From Salisapilia sapeloensis (Eukaryota; Oomycota; Peronosporomycetes; Peronosporales; Salisapiliaceae), in NCBI GenBank assembly GCA_023334545.1, contig JAADVB010000056.1, positions 1-64,000 on the forward strand: a stretch of 64,000 nt of DNA, read 5' to 3'. This document shows positions 19,939 through 29,411 of the stretch, piece after piece; position 1 is the stretch's first letter; each line of letters begins with the position of its first letter. The translations under genes were made by a program, and so were the position numbers. Under the pieces are notes generated by a model. That model searched no databases, was not told the DNA's origin, and saw only the letters and a program-made list of their open reading frames with translations.

Positions 19939-22581
19939 ATGGCACTCGTAGCAGGCAAAAGTTTTCGCATGAACAGCCAGGAGGATGTCCAAGAGCTCAT
20001 GCAGACGATCGTAACGCAGATCCAGCTCAAATTCAAGAACGAGCTTAAGCTCAAGGAGGTCTTTATCCCGAAATCCAAAGCAGAAGCTAAATGCAACATC
20101 TTCGTGTCTCCCAATTACGCCGCCTGCCAACGACTCGTGATCTTCCTGCAGCCTGGAGAGGGCATGCAGCCCGGCATCTGGAGTCGATCGCTCCACCCGA
20201 AGACAGGTTTCCAAGGCAGCATGATCCCGTACCTTAAGACCGCCTTGCAACGTGGTTTTGGCGTCATGGTATTGAATCCAAGCACCAACGTGGCGAATGT
20301 GAATGGCCATCGCGCCAAGATTCTCCACTCTGGTTCGCCTGAAGAGCACCTCGATCACATTTGGAAGCACTATATTAGTACGAGCAGTGCGACGGAAGTG
20401 AGTTTCATCGCGTATAGCGACGCTGGGAAGCTCTTGAAGCGCTTTCTATCGACTTTAAAGTCGAAAGAAGCGACACGCGTGGGTGGCATCGTCTTCATCG
20501 AGTCGACGCATACGATCGACTCGAGTGAAAGGAGCACTGTCCGTCGTCTACTAGAAGACAAGAGTGTGAATTTCGAAGCGTCGAGACAACCCATGTTCTC
20601 GTCCATCCCTTCTAGCCAGTCTCGCCTCGGCTGCGCGTCCTTGTCGATAGGTAATAATACAGCAGCAGGTGATTCTCGCGAATGGACCGTCCACTCGGTC
20701 CAGACGTCTGCGTTTGTCTTTCTCCAATCTGTTCATGAAGGTCTCCCGACCGCGCTGCAATCCGTTCGTGCGACGTTCCCGAATAAACTCGTCGCGACGG
20801 TCCATCGAGCTCGTTTAACAGGCGAGCCGTATCGGAATCCACATGCAGTCGTCACTTGCGTCGGTCAGAAGAAGGAGACGGTTGGGAATCATAAACGGAC
20901 GATGGACCCGGAGTGGAATCAGACGTTCAGTTTCCCCGTGACGGACTCGGAGGAAAGCGTCAGCGTGAGTGTCAAGGACCATCGAGGTCTAGGCTTCACC
21001 TCAACCATCGGTCAAGTCTTGTTGCGCATGGGGGACGTCGGCTTGAATCGAGCGGACCGGCGCTGGTTCACGCTGCAGGACGACAAGGTTTCCACACCTT
21101 TCGGCATGGGCGAGATCGAGATGACGCTTGAGTGGGTCCACGACACCTTTGTCGCTCGCTCCGACACAGTCATCAAGGGCCATCGTGGCTTTGACGCAAA
21201 TGAAAGCGCGATCTCGGCGTCTGGCTCGAGCTACGGTAACTCGAGCACCGATGCAAGCAAGTGCTACATGTGCAGCCAGGCGTTCGGTCTGCGTCGACGA
21301 CACCACTGCCGCATGTGTCTCCAGCCAGTGTGTGCGAACTGCTCCGACCGACTCTTCCTCCCAGGCTTTAGCGAGCCCAAGCGAGTGTGCTCTGGGTGCT
21401 GCGAACTCCAGATGCGTCTGCACAACTCGAGTCCGCCTGCAGGGAGGAAGACTCCTAAAGGCAATAAGAACGTGTCGAGGGAAGAAGCGGCTAAGCACGA
21501 AGAGCGTCTGGAGGCCATGCGACAGCGAGAGCAGGCAGCGCAGCGTCCGCTGACGATCGACGACTTTGAGCTGCTCAAGGTGGTCGGTCGAGGCGCGTTC
21601 GGCAAAGTGCTTTTGGTCAAGAAGAAGCACGGGAAGGGCAAGGGCGAGATCTACGCGATGAAGATCCTGGTGAAAGCGCATATCGTCAAGAACGACCAGA
21701 TCGAGAATACCAAGGCGGAACAGCATATTCTCAAGGAGATTGATCACCCGTACGTCGTCCGCCTGCGCTACGCCTTCCAGAACGCTGAAAAGTTGTATTT
21801 GATCATGGATTATTATCCAGGTGGGAGCATGTACCATCATTTAAAATTGTCCAAACGGTTTACGGAAGACCGGACGAGGTTGTATATGGCGCAGCTCTTG
21901 ACAGCCTTGATGCACTTGCATGAGAAACAGATTGCGTATCGAGATTTGAAATTGGAAAATATTTTGATGGACCCCAAGGGACATATTGCCTTGACGGACT
22001 TCGGCTTGTCCAAGGAAGGGCAGTTTATCCAAGGTGGGATCCGAGCGTCCCAGGCGGATAACGGCATGAAGACGATCTGCGGGACGGCAGAGTACATGGC
22101 GCCAGAGCTTTTGCGCCATCAGCCGTATGGCAAGGTGGTCGATTGGTGGAGCTACGGCATCCTTTTGTTCGAGATGCTCACCGGGCGCACGCCTTTCGTC
22201 GACCGGAACCGGAGGCAAATGTTTAAGAACATTATGCAGTCGGAAGTCATCTATCCGTCCCACATCTCGTCGGATGCCCGCTCGTTGATCTCGCAACTGT
22301 TGAATCGAGATCCGGAGAAGAGACTTGGGAGTGGACCGACGGGCGGAAAGGAGATCATGGCGCATCCGTTCTTCCAGGAGATTGACTGGGATAAACTCTT
22401 GCGGAAAGAGATCACGCCGCCATTCATCCCGACCGTCGGAGGCGCGGAAGATATGACGAACGTGCCGGAGATGTTCCAGAACATGCAAGCCGTGGACTCC
22501 CCCGTGAGCAAGAAAAATGGCGAAGGACATCACTTTGATGACTTTACTTACCAAGGTGAAGCACCCGTCGGAAGAGATTAA
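19939..22581 (+). CDS. Arb2-like + C2 + FYVE + AGC protein kinase
   Basis: 880 residues, one exon, ATG 19939 just after an in-frame TAA. Residues about 54-270 resemble the Arb2/FAM172 alpha-beta fold (RLVIFLQPGEGMQPG, RGFGVMVLNPSTN, EEHLDHIWKHYI, FIAYSDAGKLL). A C2 domain follows (about 282-385: LVATVHRARLTGE, TMDPEWNQTFSFPV). A FYVE finger lies at about 440-495 with eight Cys/His ligands and the basic GLRRRHHCR patch that contacts PI3P. The AGC kinase domain is at about 543-800: GRGAFGKV, AMKI lysine, YRDLKLEN, DFG, activation loop TICGTAEYMAPE. The hydrophobic motif FDDFTYQG closes the tail. It is therefore likely a PI3P-recruited, PDK1-dependent kinase on endosomes. Its stop lies 54 bases from the stop of the convergent START/zinc-finger gene. 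Confidence 0.85.
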   Translation: MALVAGKSFRMNSQEDVQELMQTIVTQIQLKFKNELKLKEVFIPKSKAEAKCNIFVSPNYAACQRLVIFLQPGEGMQPGIWSRSLHPKTGFQGSMIPYLKTALQRGFGVMVLNPSTNVANVNGHRAKILHSGSPEEHLDHIWKHYISTSSATEVSFIAYSDAGKLLKRFLSTLKSKEATRVGGIVFIESTHTIDSSERSTVRRLLEDKSVNFEASRQPMFSSIPSSQSRLGCASLSIGNNTAAGDSREWTVHSVQTSAFVFLQSVHEGLPTALQSVRATFPNKLVATVHRARLTGEPYRNPHAVVTCVGQKKETVGNHKRTMDPEWNQTFSFPVTDSEESVSVSVKDHRGLGFTSTIGQVLLRMGDVGLNRADRRWFTLQDDKVSTPFGMGEIEMTLEWVHDTFVARSDTVIKGHRGFDANESAISASGSSYGNSSTDASKCYMCSQAFGLRRRHHCRMCLQPVCANCSDRLFLPGFSEPKRVCSGCCELQMRLHNSSPPAGRKTPKGNKNVSREEAAKHEERLEAMRQREQAAQRPLTIDDFELLKVVGRGAFGKVLLVKKKHGKGKGEIYAMKILVKAHIVKNDQIENTKAEQHILKEIDHPYVVRLRYAFQNAEKLYLIMDYYPGGSMYHHLKLSKRFTEDRTRLYMAQLLTALMHLHEKQIAYRDLKLENILMDPKGHIALTDFGLSKEGQFIQGGIRASQADNGMKTICGTAEYMAPELLRHQPYGKVVDWWSYGILLFEMLTGRTPFVDRNRRQMFKNIMQSEVIYPSHISSDARSLISQLLNRDPEKRLGSGPTGGKEIMAHPFFQEIDWDKLLRKEITPPFIPTVGGAEDMTNVPEMFQNMQAVDSPVSKKNGEGHHFDDFTYQGEAPVGRD

Positions 22582-22635
22582 GTAGAGATAAGAAATGAAT
22601 CAACGTTGGATTGCACAAAAAGATAGCTACAGCAC

Positions 22636-24861
22636 TTAGGAAGGTGGTTTAGTTGGCGGTCGAGCAAATGTCATGGATCGAGAGGACTCGAGGCCGACGA
22701 CGTGGAAGTGGAACGGCTGGGCGTACCGTCGGAGATGCTGCGCGCTTGAGCTCATGGGGCCGATGGACGACGAGTGCGTCTGCAGGACCATGTCGTTGGT
22801 CGTCTTCTGCGTCTCCTTGTACGTGTGCTCCATGACGCTCTGCAGGTTGTTCATCTGCTGCAACAGGTTGAGCTGATGGGCGTTCAGGCCTGGGTTATCC
22901 GACACGGTCGACGTCTCGACCTTTTGGCCGTCGTCGAGGTCCATGAGCGCGACGGACGACCCGCTGCTTCGAGCGTCCTCCAATTCGTCCGCATCCGGTT
23001 CATCATCCGATTCGACTACGAGCTCCTGGTACAAGGACGAGAAGCTCGAGCTGCTTCCGTCGTCGCCGACGTGATGGATCAAGTCGTACTCTCGGAAGCT
23101 CATGTCCTTGAGTGGGTCGTCCAGGAGGACAGTGTCTTGTGCAATAGGTTCCATTTCGTCCGTCCGCGTGCTTCGACCAACGGACAGAGAGGCCGTCGTA
23201 CGTGTCGTCTGAGATGTACTCGTGCCTGCACTCCACGTCCGGTGCTTGCCGATCGATAAGGGTGCTTCGTGCGTCGACATGTTGTTGACACCAGCGTCGG
23301 ACGGTCCAGAGGACATTTGGTTCCACATGGACGGTCCGGACCTTGGCGTCGGTGTTGTGAGGAGCGGACCACTAGTGCTAAAGGCAGACGACTCTCTTGT
23401 CGGCGGCGTGGCACTGATGATCGCTTCGTACGTACTGCTTTCCATACTACATCGATCGACAGGTTGAACAGCGGACGGAGGAGAAACGACAGGAGGATCA
23501 TTCGAAGGTTTCAAGAGGATATGACCGATAGATGACGCACGTACGCGTGCGCCACCATGCAACAACTCTTCTTTCGCGACTTCCAACGAGCTTTCGTCGT
23601 ATACGTTATATATACACAATTTGCAGAAGACCATTCGTTGCTTACTAACGCGAAGCCGTTGTTCGTCTTCAAGACACACTTGTCGCGTCTGTCGGCAGCG
23701 AGAGCAGACGGGGGAGTGGCATAGTTGGCACGCAGTCGTGCGCGAGAAGGAGCTGAACGGACGATTGCAGGTGCTGCAATTGTGCTGGACGAAGCTCGTC
23801 TTCCGACGTAGCTTGGTGCTGGCCATCGAGTCCCCCAGGCCGTTCGTGCTGCTTGCGAGGTCGCTCGTGGAAGACGCGAGACGATCGGAATCGACGGAAG
23901 AGTCAGTGGGACGGAGCATGCTCTGTACTCGATGCGCGAGTTTCTTGCTCTGTGCCCACTTGGACGACTTACGGCAGGTCGTGAGCGCTCCTGCGACGGC
24001 TCGGAGTGCCAGCATCTCTAGCACGTGTCCTCCAGGCTCGACTCGAGCCTTCATGAAGACGTCTACTTCATTGTGTCCGACCTCCTTGTACAAGTAGCAG
24101 GACGAGAGTTTGGCTCGAAGGATATGCTGGTCCGTTAGTTCTCTACAGGCAGCAAGCGTGACGGAGTGAAGGAGATGGAAACCGATGCGATCTCCATTCG
24201 GACGCAAGAGGACACCAGAGTACTCGAGCAAGATCAAGTCTCGAGGTCGAACGAACTTCTTCGCGAGCTTCTGCCGATTGTCTTTGACGAGCCACTTGAT
24301 GCCGAGGAAGCGAAAGGGTTCGGCTGGAGACGGACCTTTCATCTGGTGCAGTACAGCTCCGTCGGCAATCGCGTCTTCGAGGAAGGAAGTGCGCATGCGC
24401 ATGGCTTGCGTCGTCGTGGACACCACGCCGTACATGACGTCGTCGAGGGTGCCAGCGATGGTTCCGACGGCCAGGAGCTTTGGCAAGTGGCTGTTCGGTC
24501 GTCTCATGCTCGGGTGTGGGATCGGGATCTCGGATGCTGCCGGCATGTCACTCTGTACATCTTGGTAATCGTCATTGTCCGCGTTTTGTCGAGGTGATGC
24601 CGGTCCGTCTTCCGTCGTTTCACTGTATTGACTCTTGTGTGTTTTCGATTGCCGCTTGCGGTCTTTGTAGACGACGACATTATCTCGACGCTTGAGAGGT
24701 TTCCATCGCCGAGAATCGACCTGATGCTTGTCCTTGGTGACGTGTCGGTCATAATTATGGAGCGTCTCTCGGACGAGGGAATTGGCGAGCTGCTCGTACA
24801 CTTGGACGTCATCGGAGGAAAGTTCTACTGTACTAAAGACGTCATGCTTTTCGACGGCCAT
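22636..24861 (-). CDS. START-like domain protein with FYVE-related zinc finger
   Basis: 741 residues from ATG 24861 (the frame opens two codons earlier at TTG). The N-terminal half matches the large oomycete START/FYVE family: GTIAGTLDDVMYGV, FRFLGIKWLVK, RPRDLILLEYSGV, RIGFHLLHSV, RAKLSSCYLYKEV. A Cys-rich finger follows (CSTCNRPF, CQLCHSPVCSRC, FCKLC). It has paired Cys ligands but lacks the basic R+HHC+R motif, so PI3P binding by the canonical mode is unlikely. The C-terminal 300 residues are low-complexity, Ser/Thr- and Asp-rich. START domains bind lipids, so this may be a lipid-sensing adaptor. It is a paralogue of the next gene (25249-26703), with which it shares a 387-bp divergent promoter. 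Confidence 0.8.
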   Translation of the reverse strand: MAVEKHDVFSTVELSSDDVQVYEQLANSLVRETLHNYDRHVTKDKHQVDSRRWKPLKRRDNVVVYKDRKRQSKTHKSQYSETTEDGPASPRQNADNDDYQDVQSDMPAASEIPIPHPSMRRPNSHLPKLLAVGTIAGTLDDVMYGVVSTTTQAMRMRTSFLEDAIADGAVLHQMKGPSPAEPFRFLGIKWLVKDNRQKLAKKFVRPRDLILLEYSGVLLRPNGDRIGFHLLHSVTLAACRELTDQHILRAKLSSCYLYKEVGHNEVDVFMKARVEPGGHVLEMLALRAVAGALTTCRKSSKWAQSKKLAHRVQSMLRPTDSSVDSDRLASSTSDLASSTNGLGDSMASTKLRRKTSFVQHNCSTCNRPFSSFSRTTACQLCHSPVCSRCRQTRQVCLEDEQRLRVSKQRMVFCKLCIYNVYDESSLEVAKEELLHGGARVRASSIGHILLKPSNDPPVVSPPSAVQPVDRCSMESSTYEAIISATPPTRESSAFSTSGPLLTTPTPRSGPSMWNQMSSGPSDAGVNNMSTHEAPLSIGKHRTWSAGTSTSQTTRTTASLSVGRSTRTDEMEPIAQDTVLLDDPLKDMSFREYDLIHHVGDDGSSSSFSSLYQELVVESDDEPDADELEDARSSGSSVALMDLDDGQKVETSTVSDNPGLNAHQLNLLQQMNNLQSVMEHTYKETQKTTNDMVLQTHSSSIGPMSSSAQHLRRYAQPFHFHVVGLESSRSMTFARPPTKPPS

Positions 24862-25248
24862 TTCCAAAGTCCAGGACGAAAGAGCTAGTGACCGAGGTCG
24901 AGGTCGAGGACGTAATGCATCTACCTACTGGCTTGATAAGAGAGTCGGAGACTCTCCACCCACTGCCACTATCTACGTTCCTTACCACCCACGTTTACAA
25001 CCACCCGACTCGACAAGCATCCTTCATCCATCTTCCATCCGTTCGAATGGAAGGATCTTGATAGGAGATGCATTTAAATATGTTCATACGTATTACACAA
25101 GGTCGATCGATAAAGTTGAAGGAAGCAGAGAAGGATGATCGACTTGCATCTACTTTGGTTTTGAACGTTTGCAACGTCGTTTGAAACGGTCCATGGAACG
25201 AGTGCATGGACCCAGCTGCGGTCGAACGGGAGCACACTGGGTTTTCGC
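24862..25248. promoter_or_regulatory. Bidirectional promoter between START/zinc-finger paralogues
   Basis: 387 bases between two divergent start codons of paralogous genes. A direct-repeat patch of CGAGGTCGAGG type occurs around 24895-24912. No consensus site is certain. Confidence 0.45.
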
Positions 25249-26703
25249 ATGGAGCACTACACGCACTTTCGGGAGACCGTGGCAGGCTCTGTGGATACAG
25301 TAGTCCAGCAGTACTTGTCCTGTTGCACGAATGGCCAAGGTCTGTGTCATATCGACCCAGCCAAGTATAAATTCGTGAAGCGGAAGCAGCATGTCCGTTG
25401 TTATCGTCCGACGAGTGATTACAAAGCTCTACGAGCTCCTGGAGAAGTATTAGCGACTGGAGAGACGCCAGGCACCGTAGATGACTTGCTCTATGGGTGT
25501 GTGAACTTGACAGACGAAACAATGCGTCTCGACAGCGACCTTGTCAAAGGCAGTGACCTCATGGACTGTCGTGTCCTGGCGACGTTAGAAGCTCCAAGTA
25601 CTCAAGACCCATTTCGCAGCCTTGCTGTCAAGTGGCTGTTACGCAAGTACTCGAGCATCTCGCAGCCTCGAGACTATGTCTATCTCGAAGCTACGGGCAC
25701 GACGACCGTAGCGTCGGATGACGGCGGAGGGCCCATCCGCATCGGGTATCAAGTCGTCCAGTCGATTGACTTTGCGTCAGCACCCAGTTTCTCTCGTAAC
25801 GCCCACATCGTTCGTGGTCATATGCACTCTTGTCTTTTATTTCGTCAACGCCCTGGTCGCGACGTCGAGCTCTTTTTCCTCGGGTCTGTCGATCCGCAAG
25901 GAGGTCTCAAGGAAAAAGTCGGCGCGACGATCGCGATGGACCTTGTGTCAACATCTTCTAGACATTTCGACAGTGCGCAGATGAAGAAACTAACGTACGT
26001 CGTTCGATCTCGTTGCTTTCGTACGATCGAGGCGGAGGAAGAGGAGAAGCGTCGCGAGTATGCTTTGTTCAAGTCCTCTTCTTCTACTCGTCCTTCCTTA
26101 CATATTCGTCATACACCTATTGCATGTGTCGTCTGTGATCGATCTTTACGTCTACATTCGAAAAGTAAATGCAGGTCCTGTGGTGCGACGGCCGTGTGCT
26201 CTCGCTGTCGTGTCTACAAGCACGTCTTGGTCTCGAATGAAGACGTCGAGCGGCTCAAGCTCGAGTTCTGTACCGAGTGCATCGGTGCGTCAGAGGCTCT
26301 GGATGCTGCTCACGTTGCGACACGAGAGCTCCAGATGCTGTCGGGCGACATGCCAACCGGTCGGCGGACTGTGCGAACAACGTCCGGTGCGAAGGACGTG
26401 ACTCGGAGACGAGTGAAGAGCGCCGAGAGTCTCGCGGAAGATGAGGCGAATCGGACGCGAGATGGGTTTGCTAAGCTGACCAAGTCACTTCCGACGCGCA
26501 CGAGGTCGTATACGGATGTGACGAGACGGATGCCGCTGTTGAGTAGTAAGGAAGCAAAGGAAGCGTTGCCGGCGGAAGCAACGATTGTGTTTGATAAGAT
26601 GGACGATGACTGTCCGATTTTGGAGATGACACCAGAGCTGGAGGACGACGTGCTTGTGCATGTCGACTTACTTTGTATGCCGAGTGTCGTGGAAGAAAGC
26701 TAG
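25249..26703 (+). CDS. START-like domain protein with FYVE-related zinc finger (paralogue)
   Basis: 484 residues; ATG 25249 is the first in frame after a TGA upstream. The order matches the neighbour at 22636-24861: GETPGTVDDLLYGCV, FRSLAVKWLLRKY, QPRDYVYLEATG, RIGYQVVQSIDF, RGHMHSCLLFRQR, then the Cys-rich finger (CVVCDRSL, KCRSCGATAVCSRC, FCTECI). As in the paralogue, the basic HHC patch of true FYVE fingers is missing. It has a shorter C-terminal tail, rich in Arg, Ser and Thr. Likely a lipid-binding adaptor. Tandem inverted duplication is the simplest origin of the pair, but identity appears low, so the duplication is old. Confidence 0.8.
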   Translation: MEHYTHFRETVAGSVDTVVQQYLSCCTNGQGLCHIDPAKYKFVKRKQHVRCYRPTSDYKALRAPGEVLATGETPGTVDDLLYGCVNLTDETMRLDSDLVKGSDLMDCRVLATLEAPSTQDPFRSLAVKWLLRKYSSISQPRDYVYLEATGTTTVASDDGGGPIRIGYQVVQSIDFASAPSFSRNAHIVRGHMHSCLLFRQRPGRDVELFFLGSVDPQGGLKEKVGATIAMDLVSTSSRHFDSAQMKKLTYVVRSRCFRTIEAEEEEKRREYALFKSSSSTRPSLHIRHTPIACVVCDRSLRLHSKSKCRSCGATAVCSRCRVYKHVLVSNEDVERLKLEFCTECIGASEALDAAHVATRELQMLSGDMPTGRRTVRTTSGAKDVTRRRVKSAESLAEDEANRTRDGFAKLTKSLPTRTRSYTDVTRRMPLLSSKEAKEALPAEATIVFDKMDDDCPILEMTPELEDDVLVHVDLLCMPSVVEES

Positions 26704-27504
26704 TACAGTATGAACTTGTAGCAAGGTACGAATAAGAATGGAAATCAATTTTGAAAGACTTGGAGCTGTTTGTATCTTGTTAGCAAGTCACTTTTTAATA
26801 GTCTTGTGCTGCTGAATGGAGAGTTTGGACAAAATAGGCTCGGTCGAGGTACTGGACTATTGTAGAAATATAGTTTTACAAGTAAAAGTTATATATATGT
26901 AGTTTATTATTTACATGTACTTCTGATCTATAGCTAGAGGTATTGATGCGGTGGGTTTTGATACTGTGGGTACAATACAAGGTTGTTATGGCCTCTTGCA
27001 TGTGTGCAGGAGAGTCGGGAGGAAGGATGTACTGGATCTTGAATGCAATGGTCTGTCGTACGTCCGCTGTCGAGCGATCGAAAGTGGAGTTGTGGTGCAC
27101 ACCAGCTGCCCGTGTTCAAACAAAAGTACAAGTACGACTCCACGCAAGTCTCTTTCCCCTCCGCCGTTACCGACCTCCAACTCGCTACAAGCCAAGAGCA
27201 GCTATCTCATCTACAAGCAGCCTCCACGACTGCATCCTGTTCAGAACTTGAACCAGTTCATATCAACTGAAACGGATCGAATAAGATCGCAAGTGTATGC
27301 ACAATCGACTAAGACTCAACGGGCACTATCTACATCTACAAGTAGACGAACGTCTCCATCTCCATCTCTATCGCCTCGCTCCATGTACCCATCTATCGTC
27401 CTCCTTCGACGTTTCGTAATATACTTGCTTTTTGTATACCATACAACACTTGGGTGGAACAGAGCCTGGCCAGTCGATCAGTCGAACGAGGTTCGTGGCA
27501 CTGG
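26704..27504. other. Intergenic stretch with ambiguous open frames
   Basis: Overlapping frames of 60-185 codons occur on both strands (for example 27043-27270 plus, 26876-27195 minus). I could not decide whether one is a small gene; none gives a family match that I trust. The part from about 27300 is likely promoter and 5' UTR of the B56-like gene. Confidence 0.35.
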
Positions 27505-29319
27505 ATGAAGGACAAGGACCGACCGACTGCATCCGGCCGCAAGAGCCGTCGTAATGGCAGTTCCGTGCCGACGGTCTCCATCTCTCGTAGGCGAAGTGGC
27601 AGTGAGAGCAGCAACGACGGACAGGATGCTTCGTCTCCGCTATCGTCACCGATGAGTCGATTGTCCGTGAGCGCTCCTGTCTTCACGCCGCAGACGACCG
27701 ACGCAGCGTCTTCACCGCGCTCAAACAAGTCCCTAGATGCAGGCAAGAAGAAGAAGAAAGATACAGACAAGAAGAGCAAACGCAAGAGTGGATCGAGGTC
27801 CATGGCGAACGTCACGATTCGACCGAACATCTCGTCCGATCCGCCCGAGGTAAAGAAACCAATCTCCAGCACCTCTTCTAAAGACAAGGAGCCTCGAGAA
27901 CAGGAACGGAAGAAAGTAGGTAGTAAGAAGACAGGTTCTAGCAGCACGTCCAAGTCTCTGGACACTCGGTCTTCCGGCCCTCGACAGCGTATCGGTGCCA
28001 AAGGTTTCTCTCGAACGTCCACACTGACCAAGTCGACCTCTACCAAGCGTCCTGCGCCTAAGAAAGCCGACAAGGCCAAGTCGATCTTTGATTCCGACGA
28101 CGAAGAGAGCGAAGACGAGTCGGATGACGAAGTGTACCCTGAAGGTACCACTCGCAAGAAGACCGCGAGTGCCTTCCCGGAGCGTCTGACGCTCTTTAGC
28201 CAGCAGAAACGTATCCCGAACAAGCGTGTTAGTCGAGAGAATGTCGTCGATACTATCTTTTCCACTCTTTTCGCAAAACCCGATAAAGCGACGAGTCGTC
28301 GACCGACGCTAAGTGTCTTTGGCGACGATGATACTGGTACAGACACGGATGAGCCAAATGAAGAGCTCGTGAAGCAAGGCTTGACCCAAGCACTCTTCCG
28401 AGACCACATCTCGAACCTGTCGTTAGATGCCGAGACAGCATCCACGCGACAGGAGATGGTTGAGAAAGCCATCACGCCTGCGCTCATCCACACGCTCGTG
28501 ACCGAGATGCGCTTCGAGGACTTTCGCACCGCGAGTCCTCGTCTCGACCTCTTACGCGCCATCCATCGCAATTGCCCGACCAAACGGCTGGCGATCAGTC
28601 AGGCGCTGTCGGACGCTGCGAATCTCCGACTGGACTTTGTCCAGGCGATGCAATCGAAAGCACAGGCACTCGAGATTGAACGACCGAAAGCGATCGTGAA
28701 GCATACGAGTGATCATGGACATGGGTTTACAGAACTCCTACGCTACGCGATTGAACACATGGGTGAAAGTGCTTTAGGCTTAGAAGAAGGAACGAGTGAT
28801 AGGGAAGAAGCAGAGATGGCGAGGAACTACATGCGGGTGCTAACGAGTCTATGGAAGGCACATTGGAGAGACACGGCTGGTACAGACGATGAAGAGCTGA
28901 TCGACTGCGCGGGGCAGTTTGTGGCCTATCTACCGCACGTAAGTGGTCCGTTGATTCGACGGCTGCTGACAGCATGGCCGCATCGATACCCTTCTCAGCA
29001 GGTGGTGGCGATTCGGATGCTCGCGCGTGTCATCATGTCCGGTCCGCCGTTGAATCAAGTGGAAGGATATGAAGAGCTACTGGGAAAGATCTTTCGTAAA
29101 CTATCACGATGCGTCCAGAGTCTGCATGTGGATGTCGCGCAGGAAGCGCTGGCGTTCACTGGTAGTCAGTTCGTCATGGTCCACTTCATCTCGACGAGTG
29201 AGCGCGTGTATAGTCTCTTGTCGTCTGCTTTCCATGCGGCTGCTTTGAACCATTGGAACGCAAGTGTGCGTGAGTCGGCGGATGCGAATTTTGATCGAGC
29301 GTTGGACTATAGCATCTAA
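27505..29319 (+). CDS. Divergent PP2A B56 (B') regulatory subunit-like protein
   Basis: 604 residues from ATG 27505 (MKDKDRPTASGRKS); the frame opens earlier at a GTG with no ATG. The first 230 residues are Ser/Lys/Arg-rich with acidic clusters (DSDDEESEDESDDE) and look disordered. The C-terminal 370 residues are helical and match the second half of the B56 HEAT-like solenoid: SPRLDLLRAIHRNC, LIRRLLTAWPHRYPSQQVV, GKIFRKLSRCVQSLHVDVAQEAL (seen as LSRCVQSLHVDVAQEAL), and ALNHWNASVRESAD. B56 subunits direct PP2A to substrates. Similarity is distant in the first half of the solenoid, so it may be a lineage-specific relative. The 396-codon minus frame at 27393-28583 is a shadow of this gene. Confidence 0.6.
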   Translation: MKDKDRPTASGRKSRRNGSSVPTVSISRRRSGSESSNDGQDASSPLSSPMSRLSVSAPVFTPQTTDAASSPRSNKSLDAGKKKKKDTDKKSKRKSGSRSMANVTIRPNISSDPPEVKKPISSTSSKDKEPREQERKKVGSKKTGSSSTSKSLDTRSSGPRQRIGAKGFSRTSTLTKSTSTKRPAPKKADKAKSIFDSDDEESEDESDDEVYPEGTTRKKTASAFPERLTLFSQQKRIPNKRVSRENVVDTIFSTLFAKPDKATSRRPTLSVFGDDDTGTDTDEPNEELVKQGLTQALFRDHISNLSLDAETASTRQEMVEKAITPALIHTLVTEMRFEDFRTASPRLDLLRAIHRNCPTKRLAISQALSDAANLRLDFVQAMQSKAQALEIERPKAIVKHTSDHGHGFTELLRYAIEHMGESALGLEEGTSDREEAEMARNYMRVLTSLWKAHWRDTAGTDDEELIDCAGQFVAYLPHVSGPLIRRLLTAWPHRYPSQQVVAIRMLARVIMSGPPLNQVEGYEELLGKIFRKLSRCVQSLHVDVAQEALAFTGSQFVMVHFISTSERVYSLLSSAFHAAALNHWNASVRESADANFDRALDYSI

Positions 29320-29411
29320 CGAGAGACGAGTGTTTTTTTATAAGGCTGTAGAGGAGGAAGAGATAGATCAACATGAAGGATATGGAAAGAAAGAGTTGGT
29401 TTCGAAAGAGG

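Noticed and set aside
21001-22554. Minus-strand frames of 279 and 237 codons opposite the FYVE kinase
   Set aside because: Antisense to FYVE and kinase motifs that are unambiguous on the plus strand.
27393-28583. 396-codon minus-strand frame over the B56-like gene
   Set aside because: Ser/Leu/Arg-rich antisense shadow of the Ser/Lys-rich N-terminus and the start of the solenoid; no independent evidence.
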